64,000 nt of DNA, taken from Thinopyrum elongatum. Lineage: Eukaryota > Streptophyta > Magnoliopsida > Poales > Poaceae. The stretch is from positions 266,540,590 to 266,604,589 of the forward strand of contig CM022298.1 in NCBI GenBank assembly GCA_011799875.1, in the 5' to 3' direction. This document shows, piece after piece, positions 1-12,500 of this stretch (position 1 is the first letter of the stretch; each line of letters opens with the position of its first letter). Below the pieces are notes generated by a model. It worked only from the letters and a program-made list of their open reading frames with translations, searched no databases and was not told the DNA's origin. Position numbers and translations under genes: made by a program.

Positions 1-316
1 AGGCCTAGGGTTCATACTTTCACTAGTGCAAATTCTCTCAACAATGAAAACATAATTGGATCATAAAACAATCCCTCAACGTGCAACAAAGAATCACTCC
101 AAAGTTTCTATCAGAGAATGTAGGATGAAAACATGCATCAACCCCTATGCATAGATTACCCCAATGGCACCTCAGGAATCCATGAGTTGAGTACCAAAAC
201 ATACATCAAGTGAATCAATAAGACATCCCATTGTGACCATAGATATTCCTTCGCAAGACATACATCAAGTGTTCTCAAATCCAATATTGAATCCAACATA
301 ACGACACCTCAAAGAG
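1..316. mobile_element. Fragment X, left part of an LTR interrupted by element A
   Basis: Non-coding, A/T-rich sequence that ends exactly at the target-site duplication AAGAG (312-316) of element A. It resumes at 13661. The rejoined stretch runs to 14352, where it ends in ...GACGTATCA, a CA terminus as expected of an LTR end. The other end lies left of the window, so its length and orientation cannot be fixed. The text resembles LTR sequence I recall as abundant in wheat and barley, but I cannot name the family. No coding potential seen. Confidence 0.6.
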
Positions 317-2760
317 TGTAACACCCCATGTATTAAGCTACAGTGATCACCCTTTTGATTATGCCAGGTCATCATGATCAACAGTGCTTAATCATCATTA
401 GTGTCATATCTCTTTTCAATTTAAATTCAAAATGGAAAATTCAAATTTAAGTGAAACCAAAAGTTGTTCAAATTGGAAAAGAAAAATGTGCATCATGTTG
501 CAAATATTCCCATAGCATTCGTAAAAGTGATTGCAATATTTATTGGAATTGTAAAAGGACTCAAACAACAAGAAACAGCAGCAAAATAGCACTATTTAAT
601 CCTTTTTCAATTATATAAAATCCAAACAAAAAGATATGGACACCAAACCAATTTCTAGCAGTGACTAATTTTGGACTGTTAATAGTTGGACCAGTCTCAT
701 ATTTTACAAAAGTCATTTGGAGTAAAAACAAAAGACAAAACAGAAAACAGAAAAACAGAAAAGAAAGAAAAAGAAAAGGGCCGCCAGCGACTGGGCCTAA
801 GTGACACAGTGGCCGGCCCAGCCCGCGCAACGCCTTCTCTCCCTCCTCCCGCGTGTCTGCACGCCCGCACTCGCCGCGCCGGCCCCCCCTGCCCCACGGT
901 CGACAACACGCCGGCCATCCGGCGGTGCCCCGCGCGGATTAGACTGCCCCCGATCCCCCTCGCCCCCGTGGATAAACCCTAGCCGCCCCGTTCTTCCTCC
1001 CTTCCTCTCTACATACTCACCCAACGCCGCCATGGACTGGCCGTCATGAAGCTCGCAGTCACTGACCGTTTCTCGCCACCCGACCGTGCTCGCCTGCTTC
1101 GCCACCGTCGACCGCTTCTTCCTGGAGGAGCCATTCGAGCTGCAGACCACCCCAACCTCGCCATCGCCCCTTCTTCTACCTCGGGTCAACGCCGCTCCGC
1201 GCCATCGATCCGCTCCTCCCCAGCAACCCCGGCTTCCCCGAACGCTTCCCGACAACGATGTGAGCACCACCATCAGCTCCTCTCTCTCTCTGCGCTCTGG
1301 GTTACACGCTAGCCAGCGGCTGCTGCTACCGTGCGCTGGACTCCGCCATTGCTGCTGCGCGCATTGCCCCGAGCTCGCCCGTTTGCCTCGGTTGTGCCAA
1401 GACCCTACTAGAGCCCGCAGGTGTCTAGTGCGCCTCCTCGTTTCTTCTGGTTCGGGCTAAAACGCTGCCCCGCGTGACCACCGAACGCCGCCGCCGCCAT
1501 GGCTGGGGCTGAGCTCGATTCCGACCCGTCCCGCGCCTCTAACCACCACCAAATGGCGCGGCTCACTCTCAGGAACGCGCCGGGCCAAACCGCGCAGAGA
1601 ACGGTGGCCGGAGTTGGCCGGACGGGCAACTCCGGTGGCCCCGATTAGCTCCGGCGGCTGACGCCGGTTCAGGCTGACGTAGCATCGCCATTAGGGCGCT
1701 AATCGCGCGATTAATTAGCCCCTGTTAGTATGACAGTGGGCCCCACATAAATTAAACTGGTAGCTAATTAATTTGGATAGGATTAGATTTAATCCAGTGG
1801 CCCCACACGTCAGCTTTGACTGTGCTGATGTGGGCGTTGGCCCGGCCCCACCTGTCTGTCTCACAGAACAGCTCACTGGGCAGTGCCCAGTCACTGCCAG
1901 TGGGTCCCGTGTGGGCCTAGTTGACTGGTCAGCGGGTCCGTTGACCGCTGACGTAGTGCTGACATCAAGATGACGTCACAATTCATTTTCAGCCGATTTT
2001 AAATAATAAAAATAATTCCAGAAAATCAATAAAAACTTTAGAAAATCATATCTTTTAATCCGTAACTCCGATGAAAATAATTTATATATGAAAGTTGCTC
2101 AGAATTTCGAGACAAATCCGAATAAGTTGTCCGTTCATCCGTCACACGTACCTAACTATCTGAACATGGAACCGTTCCCCTCCGGTCATCTGTCTGACAA
2201 ATGTCCGGAACCGGGAAAACATTCCCGGATGGATTCCCCCTTCCTCGGTGACGTGCAACCATACGTTAGGACACACCCGGCACTGCATATTGTCATGCCG
2301 TACTTTGCATTGCTCATGTTTGCTCTATATTTATACTGTTTCCTCCCCCTTTTCTCTCTCGTTAGACCCCGACGCAGTTCCCGGTACCGACGCAGCTCCG
2401 AAGCCCGACGACACCGTTGACGACCTTGCCCTTGCCGCCGAGCAACCAGGCAAGCACCCCCCCTTTGAGCATACCGATATCGCCTATTCTTTCTCTCTCA
2501 TGCTTGCATTAGAATTGCTGCTACTACTGCTTTACCTATTCTGATGCATAGCCTGTTTATTGTAACTTGCAATTGAAACCTTACCTGCTTACCCTAAACT
2601 GTATAGTATAGGCTGGGTAGAGACCTATCAGTGACCCCACTTATCCTGACTGCCCCGCTGGATTATCCGAAGACCCGATCAATGGGATTGAAGACCAGGC
2701 CCCGGCACCGCACATCACCCCCCTTAGTTGTAACGACACTGCAGTGTTACTATCGAGTGC

Positions 2761-2965
2761 CGAGGGTGATACCTCGTATAGCACTCCTGATGTTAACTCT
2801 GTAGAGTAGCTATTTGGTCGTGGTCATCGAGGGTGATTCCTCCTTCACCGCTTCCGATAACGACGCCGTCGTACAACACCTCAAGTGTGAACCTAGCGAG
2901 GGTGGTTCCTCCAAGTTCACCTTGACGGATATATCGGGTAGTAATCCAACGAGGGTGATACCTCG
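2761..2965. repeat. Four spaced CGAGGGTGATNCCTCG-type motifs in the LTR
   Basis: Imperfect palindromes begin at 2761, 2828, 2897 and 2950 (consensus CGAGGGTGRTNCCTCS). Spacing is 67, 69 and 53 bp. Each can fold as a short GAGG/CCTC hairpin. The same set recurs in the 3' LTR from about 11983, so it is an old property of this LTR. Function unknown; a repeated regulatory or transcript-structure element is possible. Confidence 0.7.
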
Positions 2966-3670
2966 GATTTCCCCCTGATGTTATGGACACACGGATATTT
3001 TGACTGTACTATTGATATTTGGAAAGGCGGGTCGACCCTGAGGGGTACCCGCATGTGATGTGAAGATGGGTTGCCTGTATGGTGACCGAGTGATGAATAC
3101 GAGGTGTGGCCGGGCATTCTTGGCCCTTGCCGCAAGTCCTCGAGATGGGGCGACGGGGTCACACCTTTCGTGAGTCTCTGCTCGTTGCTGCACCCCCAAG
3201 GTACTAACGATTTGGATATTTGATTTGAGTGGGCCTCTGGCCCGATAGCACTAACCATCACGTGGGCATAGTATGGGCGTTCTGCATCTTATGCATCAGC
3301 CGAAAGCTCTGTCAGACGTCTAGTTCAGCAGTGTGGCATGGAGTGATTGGCGCCATTCATTACAGAGGTGGTTCTTGGATCTGAGCCATGTGCGCAACGA
3401 CCCGGAGGGCGAGGGGGGATGGCCCAAGACCCCCTTGCGCTTAGGATGTAGACCGGCGGGGACCTCTCTGCTGAGCTCTAGGTAGGGCTGCCGTGTGTCG
3501 TTTGGCCGAGGTCGGGCATGACCCGGAAACGTGTGTCCGGCCGGAGTTAAGCGAGCGTGGCGGGTAAGTTGGTGCACCCCTGCAGGGAAGAAAACATCTA
3601 TCGATAGCCTGTCCTACGGTAACGGACACTCGGAGTTGTATCCCGATTGATACAATTAGAATTGGATAAT

Positions 3671-3793
3671 ATGGCTCTGGGATTGCTTCTCGCAGGGAGT
3701 CGAGAAGGGATCTCCGGACGAGGTTGATGACTGTATGGCTCTGGGATTGCATTCTCGCAGGGAGTCGAGAAAGGATCTCTGGGTGAGGGTGAT
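3671..3793. repeat. 58-bp tandem direct repeat in the LTR
   Basis: Copy 1 (3671-3728) and copy 2 (3735-3793) both begin ATGGCTCTGGGATTGC and contain an inverted pair TTCTCG...CGAGAA around CAGGGAGT. The same duplication is at 12893-12950 and 12957-13015 in the 3' LTR, so it predates this insertion. Confidence 0.85.
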
Positions 3794-4441
3794 ATGATAC
3801 TGCTACATTATATTGTACTGTTCTACTCTCTTCTATTGTTGCAAGACCGCTGAAGATGCTAGTCTACGATAGGACTAGGCCTTCTCTATATTCTGGTATT
3901 TCTGTAGCCCAGTCCACATATACAGCCTCCCTTTGATAATGTTGCATATGTAGTGTAGATCCTTGCTTGCTGAGTACTTCGGATGAGTACTCACGGTTGC
4001 TTTGCTTTCTTTTCCCCCACATCCTTTTGATGCGACCAGATGACGGAGCCCCGGTTACAGCTGCCCCGCCGACGATCGCTACTACTACTACCCTGAGGGT
4101 GGATATTACTTCGAGCTTGCCATCGACCAGGAGTAGGATCGGAGGGTCCCAGGCAGGAGGCCTACGCCTTTCGATCATAGTGTTTTATTTTTCCCCGCCT
4201 TTCTAAAGGCCTTTCTGTGTTTTCTTTTATATCTGTACTCAGATATCTGTTGCTTCCGCTGATGCTTGTATGTGAGCTGATTTATTCGAGCCCTCGAGGC
4301 CCCTGGCTTGTAATATAAAGCTTGTATGACTTTATTTATGTTTTAGAGTTGTGTTGTGATATCTTCCCGTGAGTCCTTAGGCTTGATCGTGTGCATTTGC
4401 ATGTATGATTAGTGCACGATTGAGCCGGGGGCATCACAAGT

Positions 4442-4454
4442 TGGTATCAGAGCC
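4442..4454 (+). other. Primer-binding site of element A
   Basis: TGGTATCAGAGCC starts 3 nt after the 5' LTR end. This is the usual complement of the 3' end of plant initiator methionine tRNA, the primer for minus-strand DNA synthesis in many plant LTR elements. Confidence 0.93.
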
Positions 4455-5055
4455 GACTGCCTCTAGGAATCCCCCTTTCCAACTACTTGGCCGAAGTTGA
4501 GTCTATTAACCGAAAACTGTTTTACTAACTTGGCTGTGTGGCTTACGGGCCCACGTCGCCAACTGGGTGGTATTAGGATCTTTTACTCCTCGACCTTTAC
4601 TCTGGGACTCTGATCTCTCTTCTATTCGGGTTAAAATTTTACTAACTCCAACATTAGGTTCTCGTGATCACATCCACCCGGTGTTCTGAAAATTTCCCCC
4701 CTTCCTTCAAGATTGCGGGCCAGGTTCTGCTTGCAGGATCCTCTTATCGAGGGCACCCTGTGTTGTCACTTGCAGATTCCTCGCCCCAGCAGTTTTCTCC
4801 GACGTGGATGTAGCCTTTGCTATGTCTTGTTGTGTGCTTCCTTACCGCGTGCCTGCGCGCCGCCTAGCTTGTCTAGCCACGTGCATTTCTGAACTCCTAC
4901 CGCCATTTGAGTCCAACTCCGTGCATCATTCTGTATGTCTAAAATGACTACTAATATGCACCTGATGCCTTTTTGTTCATTACTCATGTTACCTAATGAA
5001 TGACCTCTTACACATGTAGTTTTTCTTGCTAAACTGCCCCTATTAATTTGGCAGG
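4455..5055 (+). other. Untranslated leader of element A
   Basis: About 600 bp between PBS and the gag start. No open frame of note. Packaging or dimerisation signals would be expected here, but none can be identified by eye. Confidence 0.6.
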
Positions 5056-7221
5056 ATGGCTGACGATCCTCCACCTCCACCCTATATTGCCGCAATGATG
5101 CAGCAGTTTGAACTCAACCGTCAGCAGTTTGAGCTTAACCGTCAGTTTATGACCGGAGTATTGGCTCAGTTCCCAACTCAGAATGCTCAGCAACAGAACG
5201 CTCCAATAACTCTGCCAGAATTTGTGCGCCTCAATCAATCCGTTTTCCGCAACTCCACCAATCCTATGGATGCGGATGATTGGCTTCGTGACATCCTGTT
5301 TGAGATGGAGTCAACTAATGTTGCCCCTGACAGTTACGTCACTTTTGCGACATTTCATTTAAAAGGTCCCGCTGCTCAATGGTGGGAAAGCCACAAGGGT
5401 ATGTTGCCTGTTGAAACTGTAACCACTTGGCAGGAATTTCAGTCAGCTTTTCATGCACGGTACATTCCTCAAGGTCTGATGGACCAGAAGAAGCAGGAGT
5501 TCCGCAAACTCCCACAGGGCACAATGACTGTGGATGAATATCAGAGGAAATTCCTTGAATTGTCCTGCTATGCTGAAGATGACGTCTGCACTGATGCTCG
5601 CAAGCAGGAGAAATTCCATGAAGGGCTACGTACTGATATAAACCTTGCACTTGATGTCCATGATTGCACAGACTTCATAACGCTTGTCAGCAAATCTTTC
5701 CAAGTTGAAATAGCTCTGACTAAATACCAGGAGTCGCTCAAGCGTAGTCGAGATGTCGGCTCATCTTCCGGTCGACCTGCTCAGAAATGTCGAGTGTGGA
5801 TTCCGCACAATGTTCATCACCGACCTGCCCCTGTACCCAGGCCATCTTATGCTGCACCTCGTCTGCCTCCACCACCAAGACAACTGAACATTTCAAGTGG
5901 ACAGCCCAATGTTGGTGTTTCTTCCCATAATGATGGTTTGTGCCACCAGTGTGGACAGCCAGGGCACCGTACTATCAACTGCCGCCAGAGTCAGCCTCAA
6001 CATGCATCACGTCCTTCTGTTGGTTGCAGGAAGAGCCTTCGAAAACATCCTTCCAGGAACGTTGAAACCAGACCACCTGCTAATCAGCTTGTTCATGTCA
6101 ACCAAGTCAACATTGAAGAAGCTCGACAGGACCCTAAAATTGTGATGGGCACCCTTCTAGTGAATTCAATCCCAGCTTCAGTCCTCTTTGATTCTGGAGC
6201 ATCGCACTCCTTCATGTCCAAAAGTTTTGCGCGAAGCCATGATATACCTTTTGAGGAGATGTCCACTCCATTAGTAATCCAGTCACCTGGGGCTAATTGG
6301 CAAACTACCATGGTAAGCCACGATAACCACATTGTGATCGGAGGATTGATGTTCCCCGTTTCACTCATTGCTCTCAAGACCTCCAACATTGACATTATTC
6401 TGGGTATGGACTGGTTGAAGCCTCATAAAGCTTTGATTGACTGTGCCACTGAATCAGTCCGCATCACACACCCTTCCGGCCAGACAGTCAGATACTCAGC
6501 TCGAACAGTTCAGGACGCCGAAGCTCAGATTTATGTTCTTAATGCATTGAATGCTTCACCTCTTGAAGGCATCGAGAACGTTCCAGTTGTTCGTGATTTT
6601 CAAGATGTATTTCCAGAAGAACTTCCAGGAATACCCCCTTCTAGAGCTGTCGAGTTTGTCATCGACTTGAAGCCTGGCACTACCCCTATTGCGAAGCGCC
6701 CTTATAAGATGCCTCCGCACCACCTTCTCGAGCTTAAGGAAGAAATCGACAGATCACTTAAAAAGGGTTTCATCCGCCCCAGTTCCTCTGCTTGGGGAGC
6801 ACCTTCACTCTTCGTTAAGAAGAAGGATGGAACTAACCGATTGGTTCAGGATTATCGACCAATTAACCAAGCCACAATTCAGAATAAATATCCGCTTCCT
6901 CGGATCAATGATTTGTATGATCAACTTGCTGGATCATCGGTATTCTCTAAACTTGATTTGAGGTTGGGTTATCATCAGATCCGTGTCCGCGAAGAGGATA
7001 TTCCCAAGACTGCATTTGTTACTCGCTATGGCTCTTATGAGTACACTGTAATGTCTTTTGGCTTAACCAATGCTCCAGCCACATTCTCCCACCTGATGAA
7101 TTACATCTTCATGGATTATCTCGACAAATTTGTCATGGCATATCTGGATGATATTCTGGTTTATTCGAAGAATAAGGAAGAACATGCCGAACACCTCCGT
7201 CTTGTACTGGAAAGGCTCTGA
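5056..7221 (+). pseudogene. Element A gag-protease-RT (polyprotein, first part)
   Basis: Opens at the ATG at 5056 ([10 protein letters not shown]) and runs 721 codons. The retrotransposon gag domain covers about residues 50-220 (ADDWL, AAQWWE, FxxRYIP motifs). A CX2CX4HX4C zinc knuckle ([14 protein letters not shown]) lies near residue 296 and an aspartic protease motif DSGASHSF near 379. RT follows, with [22 protein letters not shown] and the catalytic YLDD near 696. It should give capsid, protease and RT. The frame ends at a TGA (7219-7221) inside RT, yet family sequence continues directly in the same frame, so the stop is a mutation (one step from CGA). No splice or frameshift signal separates gag and pol. 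Confidence 0.92.
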
Positions 7222-8459
7222 GAACACCAGTTGTATGCCAAATACTCCAAATGTGAATTCTGGCTTTCTGAAGTAACTTACCTTGGTCATGTGATTTCCA
7301 AGGATGGAATTGCTGTTAACCCAGAACGAGTTCAGGCTATTCTTGACTGGACACCTCCGAAGAACGTCAAGCAAGTGAGAAGTTTTCTTGGCCTAGCAAG
7401 CTATTGCCGTCGATTTGTTGAGAATTTTTCTAAGATTGCTAAGCCTTTAACTGATCTGCTTCACAAGGGCGTTAAGTTCGAATGGACCAAAAAATGTCAG
7501 GAAAGTTTTCAAACACTCAAAGACAAGCTGACATCTGCCCCAGTACTTGCTCCACCAGATTCACGCAAAGACTTCGTGATTTATTGTGATGCATCCCATG
7601 AAGGATTAGGCTATGTCCTAATGCAAGAGCGTAAAGTGATTGCTTATGGCTCTCGTCAGTTGCGCCCGCATGAAGAGAATTATCCAGTACATGATCTAGA
7701 ACTAGCTGATGTGATCTATGCACTGCAGTGTGGCGACATTACCTTCTCGGTAATCGTTGCGAGATATACATGGATCATAAAAGTCTGAAGTACTTGTTCA
7801 CTCAGCCATCTCTTAACCTCCGTCAGCAAAGATGGATGGAGGCCATTGCGGACTATGATTTGGGTATTTCTTATACCCCTGGCAAGGCTAACGTGATGGC
7901 TGATGCCTTAAGCCGCAAGTCCTATTGCAACAACCTCATGGTTAGGCGAGCTCAACCTCGTCTTTTTGAAGAACTGTGCAAGCTGAATCTGCGTATTGTT
8001 CCACAGGGTTCTCTTAACAACCTTGTTATACAACAAGATCTTGAGAAAGCTGTTAAGAATGTGCAAGCTAAAGATGCTGAAGTTGATCTGATGAAGGAAA
8101 ATCTTCACCTTGAAAAGTACAGGGATTTCTCGCTGTCTGAAGATGGAACCTTGTATTTCAGAAACCGCATTGTGGTACCTCGCTTTGAACTCATGACTGA
8201 CAAAGTCATGAAGGAGGCACATGATACCCCGCTGTCTATTCATCCGGGTAGCACCAAGATGTATCGTGATCTCCGTCAAAGGTACTGGTGGTCTAGAATG
8301 AAGCAGGATATTGCTCGATATGTTGCTGAATGTGATGTGTGTCATCGCATTAAAGCAGAACATCAGAAGCCTGCCAGAATTCTGCAACCACTTCCTATTC
8401 CGTTGTGGAAATGGGATAAAGTGAAAATGGATTTCATTACTGGCCTTCCCAGGTCATAG
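7222..8459 (+). pseudogene. Element A RT end, RNase H and integrase N-terminus
   Basis: Continues the polyprotein after the 7219 stop. RT thumb/connection ([27 protein letters not shown]) is followed by RNase H starting with DFVIYCDAS near 7570. A single-base loss near 7729 (after VIYALQ) shifts the frame; the remaining RNase H resumes in the next frame through [13 protein letters not shown] and the ADALSRK end. The integrase zinc region follows (H...H before YWWSRM, then CDVC), and the first catalytic Asp is in KMDFITGLP (codon 8430-8432). A TAG at 8457-8459 (one step from CAG) stops the frame. RNase H would remove RNA from the hybrid; integrase would join cDNA to the chromosome. Confidence 0.9.
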
Positions 8460-9479
8460 AAGGGTCACAATGCTATTCTTGTCGTCGTCGACCAACTTTC
8501 TAAAGTTGCACACTTTCTACTTGTCAAAGAGATGATCACTGCTAGTCAGTTAGCAGAGTTGTATATCTCTAGAATTGTTTCGCTCCACTGTATTCCGAAG
8601 GAGATTAGTTCAGAATGTGGCGGCCTTTTCACTTCCAAGTTCTGGGAAAGTTTCCAAGAAGCTATGGGAACTCATATTACCTGGAGTTCAGCTTATCATC
8701 CCCAATCCCAAGGCCAAGTTGAGCGAGTCAATCAAGTGCTTGAAGACATGCTGCGAGCTTGTGTCATATCTTTTGGTAAGAAGTGGGAAGAATCTCTCCC
8801 GTATGCCGAGTTCTCTTATAACAACAGCTATCAAGCCAGTTTGAAAATGGCTCCCTTCGAAGTACTATATGGACGTAAGTGTCGAACCCCTCTGAATTGG
8901 TCAGAAACTGGGGAACGACCGCTCATGGGTCCGGATATTATTCAACACGCCGAAGAACAAGTTCATATTGTCCGGGAAAATCTCAAGGTGGCCGAGGACC
9001 GCCAGAAGAGCAACTATGATCGCAAACGATGGGGTTTGACTTATCAACCTGGTGATCAATCTTATCTGCGTGTCACTCCTATGAAGGGCACTCACCATTT
9101 TGGAATCAAGGGCAAGTTAGCTCCATGCTACATTGGTCCTTTCCGCATTATTGCAAGGCGTGGTCACGTGGCGTATAAATTGGAATTGCTGCCGCAATTC
9201 TCTCATATCCATGACGTCTTCCATGTGTCGCAACTTCGTAAATGCTTCAAGGAATCTCCGCACCGAGCTGTGGATCACGAGATGCTCGAATTGCATGATT
9301 ATCTATCTTATAAGGAGCATCCGATCCGCATTCTCGATGAAGCTGAACGTTGGACCCGTCAGAAGGTTACCAAGTTCCTCAAAGTGCAGTGGTCTAATCA
9401 TACTGAAGATGAAGCCACTTGGGAACGCGAGGATAATCTTCGTGCGGAATACGCCGAACTTTTTCCTTCTACCTCTTAA
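8460..9479 (+). pseudogene. Element A integrase core and chromodomain
   Basis: Same frame as before the 8457 stop. The integrase core continues through VVVDQLSKVAHF. The second catalytic position reads SSECGGLFTSKFW, so the expected Asp is Glu (GAA, 8613-8615). The third catalytic Glu is in GQVERVNQ (8721-8723). After the GPF/Y-type segment (GPFRI) and HDVFHVSQLRKC, the C-terminus carries a chromodomain-like stretch with KVQWSNHTEDEATWE and ends SLFP-like at TAA 9477-9479. Chromodomains of such elements bind modified histones and guide integration to heterochromatin (family knowledge). With the altered active-site residue this integrase is probably inactive. Confidence 0.9.
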
Positions 9480-9502
9480 TTCTCGGGACGAGAATTCTTG
9501 TT

Positions 9503-9515
9503 AGTGGAGGAGATT
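9503..9515 (+). other. Polypurine tract of element A
   Basis: AGTGGAGGAGATT directly precedes the 3' LTR (9516) and would prime plus-strand synthesis. Just upstream, CTCGGGACGAG is a short inverted repeat. A closely similar arrangement precedes the 3' LTR of element D. Confidence 0.85.
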
Positions 9516-12500
9516 TGTAACACCCCATGTATTAAGCTACAGTGATCACCCTTTTGATTATGCCAGGTCATCATGATCAACAGTGCTTAATCATCATTAG
9601 TGTCATATCTCTTTTCAATTTAAATTCAAAATGGAAAATTCAAATTTAAGTGAAACCAAAAGTTGTTCAAATTGGAAAACAAAAATGTGCATCATGTTGC
9701 AAATATTCCCATAGCATTCATAAAAGTGATTGCAACATTTATTGGAATTGTAAAAGGACTCAAACAACAAGAAACAGCAGCAAAATAGCACTATTTAATC
9801 CTTTTTCAATTATATAAAATCCAAACAAAAAGATATGGACACCAAACCAATTTCTAGCAGTGACTAATTTTTCACTGTTAATAGTTGGACCAGTCTCATA
9901 TTTTACAAAAGTCATTTGGAGTAAAAACAAAAGACAAAACAGAAAAAGAAAAAAAAACAGAAAACAGAAAAACAGAAACAGAAAAGAAAGAAAAAGAAAA
10001 GGGCCGCCAGCGACTGGGCCTAAGTGACACAGTGGCCGGCCCAGCCCGCGCAACGCCTTCTCTCCCTCCTCCCGCATGTCTGCACGCCCGCACTCACCGC
10101 GCCGGTCCCCCCTGCCCTGCGGTCGACAACGCACCGGCCATCCGGCGGTGCCCCGCGCGGATAAGACTGCCCCCGACCCCCCTCGCCCCCGTGGACAAAC
10201 CCTAGCCGCCCCGTTCTTCCTCCCTCCCTCTCTACCTCCTCACCCGACGCCACCATGGATTGGCCGTCATGAAGCTCGCAATCACTGACCATTTCTCGCC
10301 ACCCGACCGTGCCCGCCTGCTTCGCCACCGTCGACCTCTTCTTCTTGGAGGAGCCGTTCGAGCTGCAGACCACCCCAACCTCATCATCGCCCCTTCTTCT
10401 ACCTCAGGTCAACGCCACTCCGCGCCATCGATCTGCTCCTCCCCGGCAACCCCGGCTTCCCCGAACGCTCCCCGACAACGATGGGAGCATCAACATCAGC
10501 TCCTCTCTCTCTCTACGCTTCGGGTTACACGCTAGCCAGCGGCTGCTGCTACCGTGCGCTGGCCTCCGCCATTGCTGCTGCGCGCGTTGCCCCGAGCTCG
10601 CCCGTTTGCCTTGGTTGCGCCAAGACCCTACTAGAGCCCACAGGTGTCTAGTGCGCCTCCTCATTTCTTCTGGTTCGGGCTAAAATGCCGCCCCGCGCGA
10701 CCACCGAACGCCGCCGCCGCCATGGCCGGGAATGAACTCGATTCCGACCCGCCCCGCGCCTCTAACCACGATCCAATGGCGCGGCTCACTCTCAGGAACG
10801 CGCCGGGCCAAACCGCGCAGCGAACGGTGGCCGGAGTTGGCCGGACGGGAAACTCCGGTGGCCCCGATTAGCTCCAGCGGCTGACGCCGGTTTAGGCTGA
10901 CGTGGCATCGCCATTAGGGCGCTAATCACGCGATTAATTAGCCCCTATGAGTATGACAGTGGGCCCCACATAAATTAAACCGCTAGCTAATTAATTTGGA
11001 TAGGATTAGATTTAATCCAGTGGCCCCACACGTCAGCTTTGACTGTGCTGATGTGGGCGTTGACCCGGCCCCACCTGTCTGTCTCACAGGACAGCTAACT
11101 TGGCAGTGCCCAGTCACTGCTAGTGGGTCCCGTGTGGGCCCAGTTGACTGGTCAGCAGGTCCGCTGACCGCTGACATAGTGCTGCATCATGATGACATCA
11201 CAATTCATTTTCAGCCGATTTTAAATAATAAAAATAATTCTAGAAAATCAATAAAAACTTTAGAAAATCATATCTTTTAATTCGTAACTCCGATGAAAAT
11301 AATTTATATATGAAAGTTGCTAAGAATTTTGAGACGAATCCGAATATGTGGTCTGTTCGTCCGTCACACGTCCCTAACTATCCGAACATGGAACCGTTCC
11401 CCTCCGGTAATCTGTCTGACAAATGCCCGGAACCGGGAAAACATTCCCAGATGGATTCCCCCTTCCTCGGTGACGTGCAACCATACGTTAGGACACACCC
11501 GGCACTGCATATTGTCATGTCGTACTTTGCGTTGCTCATGTTTGCTCTATATTTATACTGTTTCCTCCCCCTTTTCTCTCTCGTTAGACCCCGACGTAGT
11601 TCCCGGTACCGACGCAGCTCTGGAGCCCGACGACACCGTTGACGACCTTGCCCTTGCCACCGAGCAACTAGGCAAGCACCCCCCCTTTGAGCATACCGAT
11701 ATCGCCTATTCTTTCTCTCTCATGCTTGCATTAGAATTGCTGCTACTACTGCTTTACCTATTCTGATGCATAGCCTGTTTATTGTAACTTGCAATTGAAA
11801 CCTTACCTGCTTACCCTAAACTGTATAGTATAGGCTGGGTAGAGACCTATCAGTGACCCCACTTATCCCTACTGCCCCACTGGATTATCCGAAGACCCGA
11901 TCAACAGGACTGACGACTAGGCCCCGGCATCGCACATCACCCCCCTTAGTTGTAACGACACTGCATCGTTACTATCGAGTGCCGAGGGTGATACCTCGTA
12001 TAGCACTCCTGATGTTAACTCTGTAGAGTAGCTATTTAGTCATTGTCATCGAGGGTGATTCCTCCTTCACCGCTTCCGATAACGACGCCGTCATACAACA
12101 CCTCAAGTGTGAACCCAGCGAGGGTGGTTCCTCCAAGTTCACCTTGACGGATATATCGGGTAGTAATCCAATGAGGGTGATACCTCGGATTTCCCCCTGA
12201 TGTTATAGACACACGGATATTTTGACTGTACTATTGATATTTGGAAAGGCGGGTCGACCCTGAGGGGTACCCGCGTGTGATGTGAAGACGGGTTGCCTAT
12301 ATGGTGCCCGAGTGATGAATACGAGGCGTGGCCGGGCATTCTTGGCCCTTGCCGCAAGTCCTCGAGACGGGGCGTCGGGGTCACACCTTTCGTGAGTCTC
12401 TGCTCGTTGCCGCACCCCCAAGGTACTAACGATTTGGATATTTGATTCGAGTGGGACTCTGGCCCGATAGCACTAACCATCACGTGGGCATAGTATGGGT

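Larger units (their letters stand above)
317..4438 (+). repeat. 5' LTR of element A (4.1 kb)
   Basis: Matches 9516-13660 end to end. It has an A/T-rich start (317-780), a GC-rich block (about 780-1690), an A/T-rich middle with the motif at 2058-2072, a TATA-like stretch (CTATATTTATA near 2326), a row of spaced GAGGGTGATNCCTC motifs (2761-2965) and a 58-bp direct repeat (3671-3793). A likely polyadenylation context (TAATATAAAGC) lies near 4311. Short open frames occur in the GC-rich block, but they differ between the two LTRs and match no protein family I know, so they are not called genes. Confidence 0.92.

Noticed and set aside
801..1640. Overlapping open frames in the GC-rich block of the element A LTR, possibly a captured gene exon
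   Set aside because: Frames differ between the two LTR copies, have the Ala/Pro/Arg-rich look of GC-rich non-coding DNA and match no domain I know.
2761..3793. CRISPR-like array
   Set aside because: Spacing is uneven, copies are few and imperfect, and the DNA is a plant LTR.
4442..4454. tRNA gene at the TGGTATCAGAGCC sites (4442, 43024, 57841)
   Set aside because: Only the tRNA 3'-end complement is present; these are primer-binding sites beside LTRs.
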